Source of the DNA: Sinosporangium siamense
GTDB taxonomy: Bacteria; Actinomycetota; Actinomycetes; Streptosporangiales; Streptosporangiaceae
Direction of reading: 5' to 3'
Length of the DNA stretch: 64,000 bases
NCBI RefSeq assembly: GCF_016863435.1
Contig: NZ_BOOW01000027.1
Coordinates: 62,001-126,000 of the forward strand
The position numbers and the translations under genes are program-made. Every line of letters starts with the position of its first letter. Position 1 is the stretch's first letter. Of the stretch, positions 9,911 through 18,390 are shown in pieces. Below the pieces are notes generated by a model. That model was not told the origin of the DNA. It worked only from the letters and a program-made list of their open reading frames with translations, and searched no databases.

Positions 9911-10759
9911 ATGGGTTTTCGCAGGCACGGGCCCTTCCAGCCCGGAGATCAGGTTCAGCTCACCGATCCGAAGAACAAGCGGCATACGGTGACGCTCAAA
10001 GAGGGCGGCGTCTTCCACACGCATAAGGGGATGATTCCGCACGACGACCTGATCGGACTGCCCGAGGGATCCGTGGTGCGTTCCTCGGGCGGCACCGCCT
10101 ATCTCGCCTTCCGCCACCTGCTGCAGGACTACGCGGTGTCCATGCCGCGCGGCGCGGCGGTGGTCTATCCCAAGGACGCCGCGATGATCGTCGGCCTGGC
10201 CGACATCTTCCCCGGGGCCCGCGTGGTCGAGGCGGGCGTCGGCTCCGGCGCGCTGACCTGCTTCCTGCTGCGCGCGGTGGGGGAGACGGGGCACGTGACG
10301 TCCTACGAGCGGCGCGACGACTTCGCGGAGATCGCCACCAAGAACGTCAACAAGTTCTTCGGCGGGCCGCTGGAGCAGTGGCGGCTGGTGGTGGGCGACT
10401 TCGTCGCGGCCCTCGACGAGGTCGACGTCGACCGGATCGTCCTCGACATGCTCGCCCCCTGGGAGTGTGTCGACGCGGCGGCCAAGGCTCTTACGCCCGG
10501 CGGTGTTATCTGCTGTTATGTAGCGACCACAACACAGTTGTCGCGAACGGTGGAGACTCTGAGGGAACACGGGAGTTTCACGGAGCCTCATTCGTGGGAG
10601 ACCATGATCCGCGACTGGCATGTCGAAGGGCTCGCGGTGCGGCCCGACCACCGGATGGTCGGCCACACCGGATTTCTCGTCACCGCCCGTCGCATGGCGG
10701 AGGGGGTCACCCCGCCGCCGCGGCGCAGGCGTCCGGCTAAAGGAGCTGAGGGAATATGA
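9911..10759 (+). CDS. trmI: tRNA (adenine-58-N1)-methyltransferase TrmI
   Basis: TrmI transfers a methyl group from S-adenosylmethionine to N1 of adenine 58 in the tRNA T-loop. The 282-residue product begins MGFRRHGPFQPGDQVQLTDP, the N-terminal beta domain. The Rossmann methyltransferase domain follows, with SAM motif VVEAGVGSGALTCFLL and catalytic-region LDMLAPWE. Its position immediately upstream of arc matches the mycobacterial order (Rv2118c before mpa). The in-frame GTG at 9881 would add ten residues. ATG 9911 is preferred because family members begin at this point and a TANNNT element lies 7 bases upstream. Confidence 0.92.
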   Translation: MGFRRHGPFQPGDQVQLTDPKNKRHTVTLKEGGVFHTHKGMIPHDDLIGLPEGSVVRSSGGTAYLAFRHLLQDYAVSMPRGAAVVYPKDAAMIVGLADIFPGARVVEAGVGSGALTCFLLRAVGETGHVTSYERRDDFAEIATKNVNKFFGGPLEQWRLVVGDFVAALDEVDVDRIVLDMLAPWECVDAAAKALTPGGVICCYVATTTQLSRTVETLREHGSFTEPHSWETMIRDWHVEGLAVRPDHRMVGHTGFLVTARRMAEGVTPPPRRRRPAKGAEGI

Positions 10760-11071
10760 CGATTCGGCCACAGGGATAAGCGCATCGCCCGTAATAGGGG
10801 TGAGCAGGGCTTGACGCGGGAACACATCGCCGTGTTCACATGCTGCCAGTAGTAGACGGACTTCGGACGAACGGATCTTCTCTCACCGCCGGCACTCTCC
10901 CGCCGGCCCCGGCCACACGGCCGGGATCCGCGGAGCCGGACGGGGCGAGAGAGCTCCACTGATCACTGGTTGCTTGGCGTAACCGGCGAACCCTCGCCGA
11001 CCAGGTTACGGAAAGCTCCGAGATAGGTAGGGTCTTGAGTAGTCGCCCTCGACTGGGAAGGAGGTGACGGC
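10760..11071 (+). promoter_or_regulatory. arc upstream region with candidate promoter and operator
   Basis: This 312-base gene-free leader precedes arc. TTGACG (10811-10816) is a good -35. Within the following spacer lies GAACAC-N6-GTGTTC (10820-10837), a perfect 6+6 inverted repeat reaching the expected -10 position, so a bound regulator would block the promoter. The spacing is not that of a LexA box (GAAC-N4-GTTC). A strong ribosome site AAGGAGGTG (11059-11067) precedes the arc GTG. Confidence 0.4.
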
Positions 11072-12835
11072 GTGGCATCTCGCGACGACGCTGAGGCTCG
11101 AGCCGCGCAGCGCGAACGGGAGGTCGCCGACCTCACAACACAGGTCTCCTTCCTGCAGGAGGAGATCGCCGCTCTGCGCCGCAAGCTGGCGGAGTCCCCT
11201 CGTCAGGCCAGGGTTCTGGAGGAGCGCCTTCACGACGCGCAGGAGAAGCTGGCCGTCGTGACCGGCCAGAACGAGCGCCTCGTGGCCACTCTCAAGGAGG
11301 CCAGAGACCAAATTGTCGCGCTCAAGGAGGAGGTCGACCGGCTGGCGCAACCGCCGTCCGGTTTCGGCGTGTTCCTTGAAGCCCGTGAGGACGGCACCGT
11401 GGAGGTGTTCACCGGCGGCCGCAAGCTGCGGGTCAACGCCAGCCCGGCCGTCGATGTGGCCTCGCTCCGGCGCGGCCAGGAGGTCATGCTCAACGAGGCC
11501 CTCAACGTGGTCGAAGCCCTCGGTTACGAGTCCGTGGGCGAGATCGTCATGCTCAAGGAGTTGCTGGAGGACGGCGCCCGCGCCCTGGTGATCTCCCACG
11601 CCGACGAGGAGCGCGTCGTCCGGCTCGCCGAGTCGCTGGCCGGTCAGCCCATCCGCGCCGGTGACTCCCTGCTGCTGGAACCCCGCTCGGGCTACGTCTA
11701 CGAGCGCATTCCCAAGTCCGAGGTCGAAGAGCTGGTGCTGGAGGAGGTGCCCGACATCTCCTACGAGGAGATCGGCGGCCTCTCCCGGCAGATCGAGCTC
11801 ATCAGGGACGCGATCGAGCTGCCCTACCTGCACGCCGACCTCTTCCGGGAGCACCAGCTGCGCCCGCCGAAGGGCGTGCTGCTCTACGGCCCGCCCGGCT
11901 GCGGCAAGACGCTCATCGCCAAGGCCGTCGCCAACTCCCTGGCCAAGCAGGTCGCGGAGAAGACCGGCCAGTCCGGCAAGAGCTTCTTCCTCAACATCAA
12001 GGGCCCCGAGCTTCTCAACAAATACGTCGGTGAGACCGAGCGCCACATCCGGCTCGTCTTCCAGCGGGCGCGGGAGAAGGCCTCCGAGGGCACACCGGTG
12101 ATCGTGTTCTTCGACGAGATGGACTCGATCTTCCGCACCCGTGGTTCCGGCGTCTCCTCCGACGTCGAGAACACCATCGTCCCTCAGCTGCTGTCGGAGA
12201 TCGACGGCGTCGAGGGCCTGGAGAACGTCATCGTCATCGGCGCCTCCAACCGCGAGGACATGATCGACCCGGCGATCCTGCGGCCCGGCCGCCTGGACGT
12301 CAAGATCAAGATCGAGCGGCCGGACGCCGAGGCGGCCAAGGACATCTTCTCGAAGTACATCACGACCACCCTGCCCCTCCACGCCGAAGACCTCGGCGAG
12401 CACGGTTCTTCCCGAGAGGCGACCGTGCTGGCGATGATCCAGCGCGTGGTCGAGCGGATGTACACCGAGACCGAGGAGAACCGCTTCCTCGAGGTGACCT
12501 ACGCCAACGGCGACAAGGAAGTCCTCTACTTCAAGGACTTCAACTCCGGTGCGATGATCCAGAACATCGTCGACCGGGGCAAGAAGATGGCGATCAAGGA
12601 GTTCCTGGACACCGGGGTCAAGGGCCTGCGCGTTCAGCACCTCCTGGCCGCCTGCGTCGACGAGTTCAGCGAGAACGAAGACCTCCCCAACACCACCAAC
12701 CCCGACGACTGGGCCCGCATCTCCGGCAAGAAGGGCGAGCGGATCGTCTACATCCGCACCCTGGTCTCCGGCAAGCAGGGCACCGAAGCCGGCAGGTCGA
12801 TCGACACGGTCGCCAACACCGGTCAATACCTCTAG
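11072..12835 (+). CDS. arc: Proteasome-associated AAA ATPase (ARC/Mpa)
   Basis: This hexameric AAA ATPase recognises the Pup tag, unfolds the tagged protein and threads it into the 20S proteasome. The 587 residues show, in order, an N-terminal coiled coil (about 1-90) that captures Pup, an interdomain OB region (about 95-220), and the AAA module. The module has Walker A GPPGCGKT (near 273), Walker [10 protein letters not shown] (near 346) and arginine-finger region ILRPGRLD. The protein ends in Gly-Gln-Tyr-Leu, the penultimate-Tyr motif that docks into the proteasome alpha ring. The GTG start at 11072 has a near-perfect ribosome site. A strong terminator follows, so it is probably monocistronic. 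Confidence 0.97.
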   Translation: MASRDDAEARAAQREREVADLTTQVSFLQEEIAALRRKLAESPRQARVLEERLHDAQEKLAVVTGQNERLVATLKEARDQIVALKEEVDRLAQPPSGFGVFLEAREDGTVEVFTGGRKLRVNASPAVDVASLRRGQEVMLNEALNVVEALGYESVGEIVMLKELLEDGARALVISHADEERVVRLAESLAGQPIRAGDSLLLEPRSGYVYERIPKSEVEELVLEEVPDISYEEIGGLSRQIELIRDAIELPYLHADLFREHQLRPPKGVLLYGPPGCGKTLIAKAVANSLAKQVAEKTGQSGKSFFLNIKGPELLNKYVGETERHIRLVFQRAREKASEGTPVIVFFDEMDSIFRTRGSGVSSDVENTIVPQLLSEIDGVEGLENVIVIGASNREDMIDPAILRPGRLDVKIKIERPDAEAAKDIFSKYITTTLPLHAEDLGEHGSSREATVLAMIQRVVERMYTETEENRFLEVTYANGDKEVLYFKDFNSGAMIQNIVDRGKKMAIKEFLDTGVKGLRVQHLLAACVDEFSENEDLPNTTNPDDWARISGKKGERIVYIRTLVSGKQGTEAGRSIDTVANTGQYL

Positions 12836-12842
12836 CCATCGT

Positions 12843-12877
12843 CTCCGGCCCCGCATCACCCCGATGCGGGGCCGGAG
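12843..12877 (+). terminator. Terminator after arc
   Basis: A 15-bp perfect stem (12843-12857 with 12863-12877) with loop ACCCC begins 7 bases after the arc stop. It has no U-tract, as is common in high-GC actinomycetes. Confidence 0.8.
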
Positions 12878-13159
12878 GTGTGTCCGGGCCCCGGGCCCCC
12901 GCGTGGAGGCCGCGGCTTCGCCGTCTTCGGTCCCACCGGCGCGGCCGGGGGGCCACGTAGGCCGGCTGCCCGGGTCTCCACGCCCGATCGGGCTCGCGGC
13001 CCTCGTGCTCACCCCGCGCCTCCCGGGCTCGCGCCGTACGGCATGAGCCGGGCCATGGCCGGGTGGGACCCGTGGGGAAATAGGGACCTGAGGGGCGGAA
13101 CCTGATCACTGGGATCTCCGTCCAAGATTCGTGCGTGAACGTTTCGGTGCGGTGCACCT

Positions 13160-14311
13160 GTGACCCGGCCGGTCGCCCAAGGGGATGGCCGCCTTCTTGA
13201 GCTAGACCTCCTGCGCTTCGGCGCCGCCCTCGCCGTGGTGGCCTTCCACTATCTGGTGGCCTTCAACTCGGTGTGGGGCCAGCGGCCCGCCCAGCTCTTC
13301 CCCGAGGTGGCCACCCTGGCGGGACTCGGCATCCTCGGTGTCGAGCTGTTCTTCATCATCAGTGGCTTCGTCATCCTGATGAGCGTGTGGGGCCGGGGGG
13401 TCGGCGAGTTCGCGGTGTCGCGGGTCGTGCGGCTCTTCCCGGCCTACTGGCTGAGTGTGCTGGCCGTCGCCGGGGTCTACGGGCTGACCTCGGCCACCGC
13501 GCTCGACCCGAAGTTCTCCCTGCGGGACTACCTGGTGAACCTCACCATGGTCCAGCGCGGCGTCGGCGTCGCGGACGCCAACGGCGTCTACTGGTCGCTG
13601 TGGGTGGAGCTCAGGTTCTATGTGCTGATCTCCCTGCTCGTGCTGGTCGGCGTGACCATGAAGCGGTGTGTGGCGTTCATGGCCGCCTGGCTGGTCGCCT
13701 CGGTCTTCGCCGCGGGGCTGGAGAGCAAGCTGCTGGACCTGATCCTGATGCCTAAGTACGCGCCCTACTTCATCGCGGGCATGGCGCTCTACCTGATCTA
13801 CAGGTTCGGGTCGTCCCTGCTGCTCTGGGGCCTTGTCGTGGTCTCCTGGGCGCTCGCGGTGCTGTCGGCGACCAACCGGGTGGAGGGGCGGGCGAAGCTG
13901 GTCGGGATCGCGGCCATGCCCGTGCCGGAGTGGACCGTTGTGGTCACCGTTACAGTGATGTTCGTCCTGATGGCGCTCGTGGCGGTCGGCGGCCTGCGGA
14001 AGGCGCGATGGCGGGGGTGGGCGCCGCTCGGCGCGATCACCTATCCGCTCTACCTCTTCCACACCCCGGTGGCGGTGCTCATGATCCCGGCGCTGCGCGG
14101 CCAGATGCCGCCCTGGGCAGCGGCTACGCTGACCACGGCCACGGCGATCGCGCTCTCCTATCTGGTCTACCGCCTTGCCGAGCAACCGCTCCAGCGGATG
14201 CTGAAGCCCCGGCTCGGGGCTTCGCTGAAATTTCTCCGGTCGGACGGGCTTGCCCCCCACACCCTTTCCAGTTCGGGGGACAAACGCACCGAAAAGGCAT
14301 CTGTGCCGTAA
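13160..14311 (+). CDS. Acyltransferase 3 family membrane protein (OafA/YrhL type)
   Basis: This is a 383-residue integral membrane acyltransferase with about ten hydrophobic spans. It starts with the family signature [18 protein letters not shown], where the Arg and His belong to the acyl-transfer site. [13 protein letters not shown] and [13 protein letters not shown] follow, and PLYLFHTP lies near the C-terminus. Such enzymes O-acylate cell-surface polysaccharides, lipids or secondary metabolites; the acceptor cannot be told here. The GTG start at 13160 has no obvious ribosome site. It sits alone between arc and dop. The last 45 residues are hydrophilic and run to within 90 bases of dop. Confidence 0.85.
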   Translation: MTRPVAQGDGRLLELDLLRFGAALAVVAFHYLVAFNSVWGQRPAQLFPEVATLAGLGILGVELFFIISGFVILMSVWGRGVGEFAVSRVVRLFPAYWLSVLAVAGVYGLTSATALDPKFSLRDYLVNLTMVQRGVGVADANGVYWSLWVELRFYVLISLLVLVGVTMKRCVAFMAAWLVASVFAAGLESKLLDLILMPKYAPYFIAGMALYLIYRFGSSLLLWGLVVVSWALAVLSATNRVEGRAKLVGIAAMPVPEWTVVVTVTVMFVLMALVAVGGLRKARWRGWAPLGAITYPLYLFHTPVAVLMIPALRGQMPPWAAATLTTATAIALSYLVYRLAEQPLQRMLKPRLGASLKFLRSDGLAPHTLSSSGDKRTEKASVP

Positions 14312-14396
14312 CTGTTCGCTCGTTGGGCATGATGAAGGGTCTAGGCTCGGGAATGTATACGGTGGACACACGGCCCCGGACGAACAGAGGGTGCGC

Positions 14397-15911
14397 ATGA
14401 CGGTGCGTCGAGTGATGGGCATCGAGACCGAGTACGGCATCTCCGTGCCCGGTCAACCCGGTGCGAACGCGATGGTGACCTCATCCCAGGTCGTCAACGC
14501 GTATCTCGCCGCCTCGGCGGCCAGAGCGCGCCGGGCGCGGTGGGACTTCGAGGAGGAGAACCCGCTGCGTGACGCCCGGGGGTTCGACCTGGCGCGTGAG
14601 GTGGCCGACCCCAGCCAGCTGACCGACGAGGACCTGGGCCTGGCCAACGTCATCCTGACCAACGGCGCACGGCTCTACGTCGACCACGCCCACCCGGAAT
14701 ACTCCACGCCCGAGCTGACCAACCCCCGGGCCGCGGTGATCTGGGACAAGGCGGGGGAGCAGGTCATGCACGACGCGGCGGTGCGCGCGTCGGCGATGCC
14801 GGGCAACGCCCCGATCCAGCTCTACAAGAACAACACCGACAACAAGGGCGCCTCATACGGTTGCCACGAGAACTACCTGATGCGCAGGGCGACGCCTTTC
14901 GCCGACATCGTGCGGCACCTGACGCCCTTCTTCGTCTCCCGGCAGGTCGTCTGCGGCGCCGGCCGGGTCGGCATCGGGCAGGACTCGCGGGGCGAGGGTT
15001 TCCAGATCAGCCAGCGGGCCGACTTCTTCGAGGTGGAGGTCGGCCTTGAGACCACGCTCAAGCGGCCGATCATCAACACCCGGGACGAACCGCACGCCGA
15101 CCCGGAGAAATACCGCCGCCTCCACGTGATCATCGGCGACGCCAACATGTCGGAGATCTCGACCTACCTCAAGCTCGGCTCCACCTCGCTGGTGCTGGCC
15201 ATGATCGAGGACGGCTTCCTCACCCGCGACCTCGCGGTGGAGAACCCCGTCGGCGCGCTGCGGGCCGTCTCCCACGACCCCACGTGCAAATACGAGATCC
15301 AGCTCCGCGACGGCAGGCGCATGACGGCGGTCCAGCTCCAGATGGAATACCTGGAGCAGGCCCGCAAATACGTCGAGGAACGCGGCACCGCCTCCGAGGA
15401 GATCACCAAGGACGTCCTCGACCGGTGGGAGTCGGTGCTCACCCGGCTCGCCGAGGACCCCCGGCAGCTCTCCCGCGAGCTTGACTGGGTGGCCAAGCTG
15501 GAGCTCATGGAGGGCTACCGCACCCGGGACGGCCTGCCCTGGTCGCACCCGCGGCTGCAGCTCGTCGACCTGCAATACACCGACATCCGGCCCGAGCGCG
15601 GCCTCTACAACCGCCTCGTCGCCCGGGGCCGCATGGAGCGCCTGGTCACCGACCAGGAGATCGCCCGCGCCGTGGAGAACCCGCCGAACGACACCCGGGC
15701 CTACTTCCGCGGCCGTTGCCTGCGGCAATACAGCGAGTCCGTGGCCGCCGCGTCCTGGGACTCGGTGATCTTCGACATCCCCGGCCGCGAGTCCCTCCAG
15801 CGAGTCCCGACCTTGGAGCCGCTCCGCGGCACCAAGGCCCACGTGGGCGAACTGTTCGACCGCTGCCGCACGGCAGCCGAACTCGTGGCCGCCCTCACCG
15901 GGGATCGGTGA
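14397..15911 (+). CDS. dop: Pup deamidase/depupylase Dop
   Basis: Dop converts the C-terminal Gln of Pup to Glu so that PafA can use it, and removes Pup from modified proteins. It belongs to the glutamine-synthetase-like carboxylate-amine ligase fold. The 504-residue product shows the nucleotide/Mg motif GIETEYG (residues 7-13), a Dop-specific disordered segment (about 40-80), then [26 protein letters not shown] and [12 protein letters not shown]. The ATG at 14397 has an AGAGGG site upstream; an in-frame GTG lies at 14391. Dop is needed here because this Pup ends in Gln. Normally dop is directly followed by pup; here they are 11.7 kb apart. Confidence 0.95.
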   Translation: MTVRRVMGIETEYGISVPGQPGANAMVTSSQVVNAYLAASAARARRARWDFEEENPLRDARGFDLAREVADPSQLTDEDLGLANVILTNGARLYVDHAHPEYSTPELTNPRAAVIWDKAGEQVMHDAAVRASAMPGNAPIQLYKNNTDNKGASYGCHENYLMRRATPFADIVRHLTPFFVSRQVVCGAGRVGIGQDSRGEGFQISQRADFFEVEVGLETTLKRPIINTRDEPHADPEKYRRLHVIIGDANMSEISTYLKLGSTSLVLAMIEDGFLTRDLAVENPVGALRAVSHDPTCKYEIQLRDGRRMTAVQLQMEYLEQARKYVEERGTASEEITKDVLDRWESVLTRLAEDPRQLSRELDWVAKLELMEGYRTRDGLPWSHPRLQLVDLQYTDIRPERGLYNRLVARGRMERLVTDQEIARAVENPPNDTRAYFRGRCLRQYSESVAAASWDSVIFDIPGRESLQRVPTLEPLRGTKAHVGELFDRCRTAAELVAALTGDR

Positions 15912-15918
15912 GATAGGA

Positions 15919-16038
15919 GTCTCCGCACCGGGTGCCGCCTGTCAGGCGGCACCCGGTTTGGCGTTGCGGGGTTGTGGCCAGGATCGAAGTCTCCGCACCG
16001 GATGTGGTCCACCAGGTGGCACCCGGCTTGACGCTGCG
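15919..16038. repeat. Imperfect tandem duplication containing the dop terminator hairpin
   Basis: Two 50-base copies, 15919-15968 and 15989-16038, share the first 13 bases (GTCTCCGCACCGG) and match at roughly three quarters of positions, with a period of 70. The first copy holds a perfect terminator hairpin. In the second the hairpin has decayed. The second copy leads directly into the cobalamin riboswitch. Confidence 0.65.
15927..15957 (+). terminator. Terminator after dop
   Basis: A 14-bp perfect stem (15927-15940 with 15944-15957), loop GTC, followed by TTTG, starts 16 bases after the dop stop. Confidence 0.8.
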
Positions 16039-16055
16039 ATCCACCTCGGGATACG

Positions 16056-16182
16056 TTCCGGATGTTTTGTGGCGGTGCGAGGGAAATCCGGTGAAATTCC
16101 GGTGCGGTCGCGCCACTGTTTACCGGGTCGGCGAACCCGGGGAGCCAGGTCGCTCCACCGCCACGCACCTACAAGTGGGACG
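16056..16182 (+). promoter_or_regulatory. Cobalamin riboswitch
   Basis: The conserved core is easy to read: GAGGGAAATCCGGTGAAATT, then CCGGTGCGG, the B12-box element CGCCACTG, and GGGGAGCCAGGTC. A closing helix GTGGCGGTG (16069-16077) pairs perfectly with CACCGCCAC (16156-16164). It precedes cbtB, so cobalt uptake should be shut down when adenosylcobalamin is plentiful. A small hairpin (TGGGA/TCCCA, 16176-16192) abuts the ribosome site AAGGAGG, which suggests control of translation initiation. Confidence 0.92.
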
Positions 16183-16203
16183 CGTCATCCCAAGGAGGTC
16201 GCC

Positions 16204-16398
16204 GTGAGCCAGATCTCGGCTCCGCACACCCCGCCCCTACCCTGGTCCGGAATCGCCCGCTGGCTGCTCGCCGTACCCGTGCTTCTCCTCCTCGCCTACC
16301 TCGTCGCTTTCGACAACGGAGCCGTCTCGCAAGCGGGTGACTACCTGCACGAGCTCATGCACGACGGGCGCCACCTGCTCGGCGTCCCCTGCCACTGA
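16204..16398 (+). CDS. cbtB: Cobalt transporter small subunit CbtB
   Basis: This 64-residue CbtB-type protein has one membrane span (about residues 18-38) followed by a His-rich tail containing HELMHDGRHLLGVPCH. The histidines are the likely Co2+ ligands. CbtB works with CbtA in riboswitch-controlled cobalt import for B12 synthesis. The GTG start at 16204 has AAGGAGG five bases upstream, directly behind the riboswitch. cbtA follows 8 bases after the stop. Confidence 0.9.
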   Translation: MSQISAPHTPPLPWSGIARWLLAVPVLLLLAYLVAFDNGAVSQAGDYLHELMHDGRHLLGVPCH

Positions 16399-16406
16399 GC
16401 CGCCCC

Positions 16407-17159
16407 GTGATCGCCAAACTGATCGTCCGCGGCCTGCTCGCCGGTCTGCTCGCGGGCCTGCTCGCCGCCGTCTTCGCCTACACCGCGGGCGAACCCCACA
16501 TCGACTCGGCCATCGCCCTTGAGGAGGCGGCCGCCGCATCCCAGCCGGAGGCCGCCCACGACCACGACCACGGCGAGGAGCCCGTGGTCAGCCGCGACGG
16601 GCAGCGGTTCGGGCTGTTCCTGGCCCTGGCGCTGTACGGCACAGCCGCCGGTGGCCTGTTCGCCCTCGCCTTCGCCGCCCTCCGCGGCCGGGCCGGCCCC
16701 CGGTCCGAGCCGGTGCTGGCCCTGTCCCTGGCCGGTGCGGCCTTTGTCGCCGTCGTCCTTGTACCGTTCCTGAAATATCCCGCCAACCCCCCGGCCGTGG
16801 GCGACCCTGAGACCATCGGCCGCCGTACCGTCCTCTACCTGGTGATCGTGGTCGTCGGCCTGCTGGCCGTCGCCGCCGCGGGCGCCGCCTACCGCCTCGC
16901 CGCGAACGGCCCGGCGCCCGCCCGATGGCTGGCCGGCGGCGCGGGCTTCCTCGTGCCCGCCGGCGCCGCCCTAGCCCTCATGCCCACCGTTGACGAGGTG
17001 CCCGCCGGATTCCCCGCCACCCTGCTGTGGGACTTCCGCATCGCCTCACTCGGCACCCAGGTCGTACTGTGGGCCGCCGTCGGCGCCCTCTACGCCCTCG
17101 CCACCCACCGGGCCACCCGCCCGGCGTCCCGGCCCGCCACCGCAGCGACCCCGGCCTGA
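16407..17159 (+). CDS. cbtA: Cobalt transporter membrane subunit CbtA
   Basis: This 250-residue CbtA-family protein has about six membrane spans. After the first span a loop contains the metal-binding-like cluster AAHDHDHGEEP (about residues 49-59), consistent with cobalt capture outside the membrane. Family landmarks are GLLAGLLAGLLAAVFAY at the N-terminus and PFLKYPANPPAVGDPETI in the middle. It starts with GTG at 16407 and should share the riboswitch-led transcript with cbtB. Confidence 0.92.
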   Translation: MIAKLIVRGLLAGLLAGLLAAVFAYTAGEPHIDSAIALEEAAAASQPEAAHDHDHGEEPVVSRDGQRFGLFLALALYGTAAGGLFALAFAALRGRAGPRSEPVLALSLAGAAFVAVVLVPFLKYPANPPAVGDPETIGRRTVLYLVIVVVGLLAVAAAGAAYRLAANGPAPARWLAGGAGFLVPAGAALALMPTVDEVPAGFPATLLWDFRIASLGTQVVLWAAVGALYALATHRATRPASRPATAATPA

Positions 17160-17170
17160 CCAGAGTCGCT

Positions 17171-18292
17171 GTGACCGACAACCACCCGGCACCGCCGCCG
17201 GAACCGTCCTTGCGCCGTGCTCCGCGCGACCCGTGGGAGCGTGACAGCCCCACGGTGAGCACCGGCTTTGGGACGGGTGCCGCTGACACGTCCACCGGCC
17301 CGGCGGCGGGGGCCGTTGACGTGCCTCCCGGAGGCATGCGTCCGGGAGACACGTCGCCGGGCGGCGGTCCCGTAGCGGCTGCTGCCGCCGAGGTGTCCAC
17401 CGGGGGACCGCGTTCGAGAAGTGCCTTGGTAGGCACCGCTCCCCTGGCAGCGGACGTCCCCGATGCGGCTATCGAGGGAGTATGTCCTGGAGATGCGTCG
17501 AGGGATCGCAACGCCGCGAGCGCGGAGGGCGTCGATGCGTCACCGGAAGGCGTGAGTCCTGGACTCGCGCCGGAGAGCGGCGCTCCTGCGGTGCCGGGTG
17601 CCAACTGTCATCCCGAGAAGCCGCAGGGTCCGCGGGCCGCTCAGAAGCCCGGATCTCCCGGCCCATCGGGCGGCTCCCGGCCGGTGACCCGGCTGACCCT
17701 TATCTGTCACCTTTTGACGGAGGAGCAGGTCCGGGCCGTCTTCCCGGCGGGCGAGCCGTCCGAGGCTAGGCCGGCTTCCGCCGTACCGAGGTCCGCCATG
17801 TCGGCTTCTGCCGTACCGACACCCGAAATGTTGGCCTCCGCCGTACCGACACCGGATCTGTCGGCTTCCGCAGTACCGGTCGGGGGAGTGTTGCGGGGGC
17901 CTGAGAAGAGGTGTGCCGACACGGCGCTGCACCTAGGGCTCGCCGCCGGGGTCGATCCCGAGCTGCGCGACCAGGACCACGGCGTGTGGCGAAGACGCTC
18001 CCTGGCCGAGGTCCAGGCGGCCGACCCCGCCGGGGTGGCCGCCTGGTTGACCGACCCCGGCGCCGCACCCCACGGCGGCGAGTCGCTGCGGGCCCTGCTC
18101 ACCCGAGTGGGCGAGTGGCTCGACCGGCTGCCGGCGGGCAGAGTGACCGCGATCACGCATCCCGCCGTAGTCCGGGCCGCGATCGTGCACGCCCTCGGCG
18201 CCCCGCCGGGCGCGTGGCGCCGCCTCGACCCGACCCCCCTCGCCCGCGTCACCCTCACCGGCCGGGACGGGCGCTGGAATGTGCGCTTGTGA
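17171..18292 (+). CDS. Histidine-phosphatase-like protein with low-complexity N-terminus and internal repeats
   Basis: The C-terminal half (from about residue 172) is a histidine phosphatase/phosphoglycerate-mutase-like domain. It has TRLTLICHLLTEEQ (His kept, the usual RHG replaced by CHL), GPEKRCADTA, HGGESLRALL and AITHPAVVRAAI. Homologues in cobalamin clusters are about 200 residues; this frame encodes 373. The excess is an N-terminal 170-residue Pro/Gly/Ala/Ser-rich segment and four internal 10-residue repeats (ASAVPTPxxL, 17773-17892). GTG 17684 would give a protein of normal start. Neither start has a good ribosome site. It sits in the cbtB-cbtA run, so a role in cobamide metabolism (CobC-like dephosphorylation) is possible but unproven. 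Confidence 0.65.
   Translation: MTDNHPAPPPEPSLRRAPRDPWERDSPTVSTGFGTGAADTSTGPAAGAVDVPPGGMRPGDTSPGGGPVAAAAAEVSTGGPRSRSALVGTAPLAADVPDAAIEGVCPGDASRDRNAASAEGVDASPEGVSPGLAPESGAPAVPGANCHPEKPQGPRAAQKPGSPGPSGGSRPVTRLTLICHLLTEEQVRAVFPAGEPSEARPASAVPRSAMSASAVPTPEMLASAVPTPDLSASAVPVGGVLRGPEKRCADTALHLGLAAGVDPELRDQDHGVWRRRSLAEVQAADPAGVAAWLTDPGAAPHGGESLRALLTRVGEWLDRLPAGRVTAITHPAVVRAAIVHALGAPPGAWRRLDPTPLARVTLTGRDGRWNVRL
17773..17892 (+). repeat. Four in-frame 30-bp tandem repeats
   Basis: Units begin at 17773, 17803, 17833 and 17863, each opening with GGCTTCCGCCGTACCG or a one- or two-base variant. The encoded units are ASAVPRSAMS, ASAVPTPEML, ASAVPTPDLS and ASAVPVGGVL. The reverse complement of the unit head, CGGTACGGCGGAAGCC, is the same core as in the intergenic arrays near 50.1 kb. 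Confidence 0.85.
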
Positions 18293-18321
18293 ACATACGT
18301 CTAGAGAAAGGTCTACCTGAG

Positions 18322-18390
18322 ATGCCCTACCGGGACACCGCGCCCAACCCGCCGCGCGAGCGGTCGATCCGCGTCCGGAGGGCAGTGTGA
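18322..18390 (+). CDS. Possible 22-residue upstream peptide, unconfirmed
   Basis: ATG 18322 opens a 22-codon frame rich in Arg and Pro whose TGA (18388-18390) overlaps the GTG start of the chelatase gene. A weak AAAGG lies 13 bases upstream. It could couple translation into the next gene or be chance. Confidence 0.2.
   Translation: MPYRDTAPNPPRERSIRVRRAV

Noticed and set aside
10820-10837. LexA/SOS box upstream of arc
   Set aside because: GAAC and GTTC are 10 bases apart instead of 4.
11006-13012. 668-codon antisense frame over arc
   Set aside because: It mirrors the arc codons and has no motif or ribosome site; arc itself is unmistakable.
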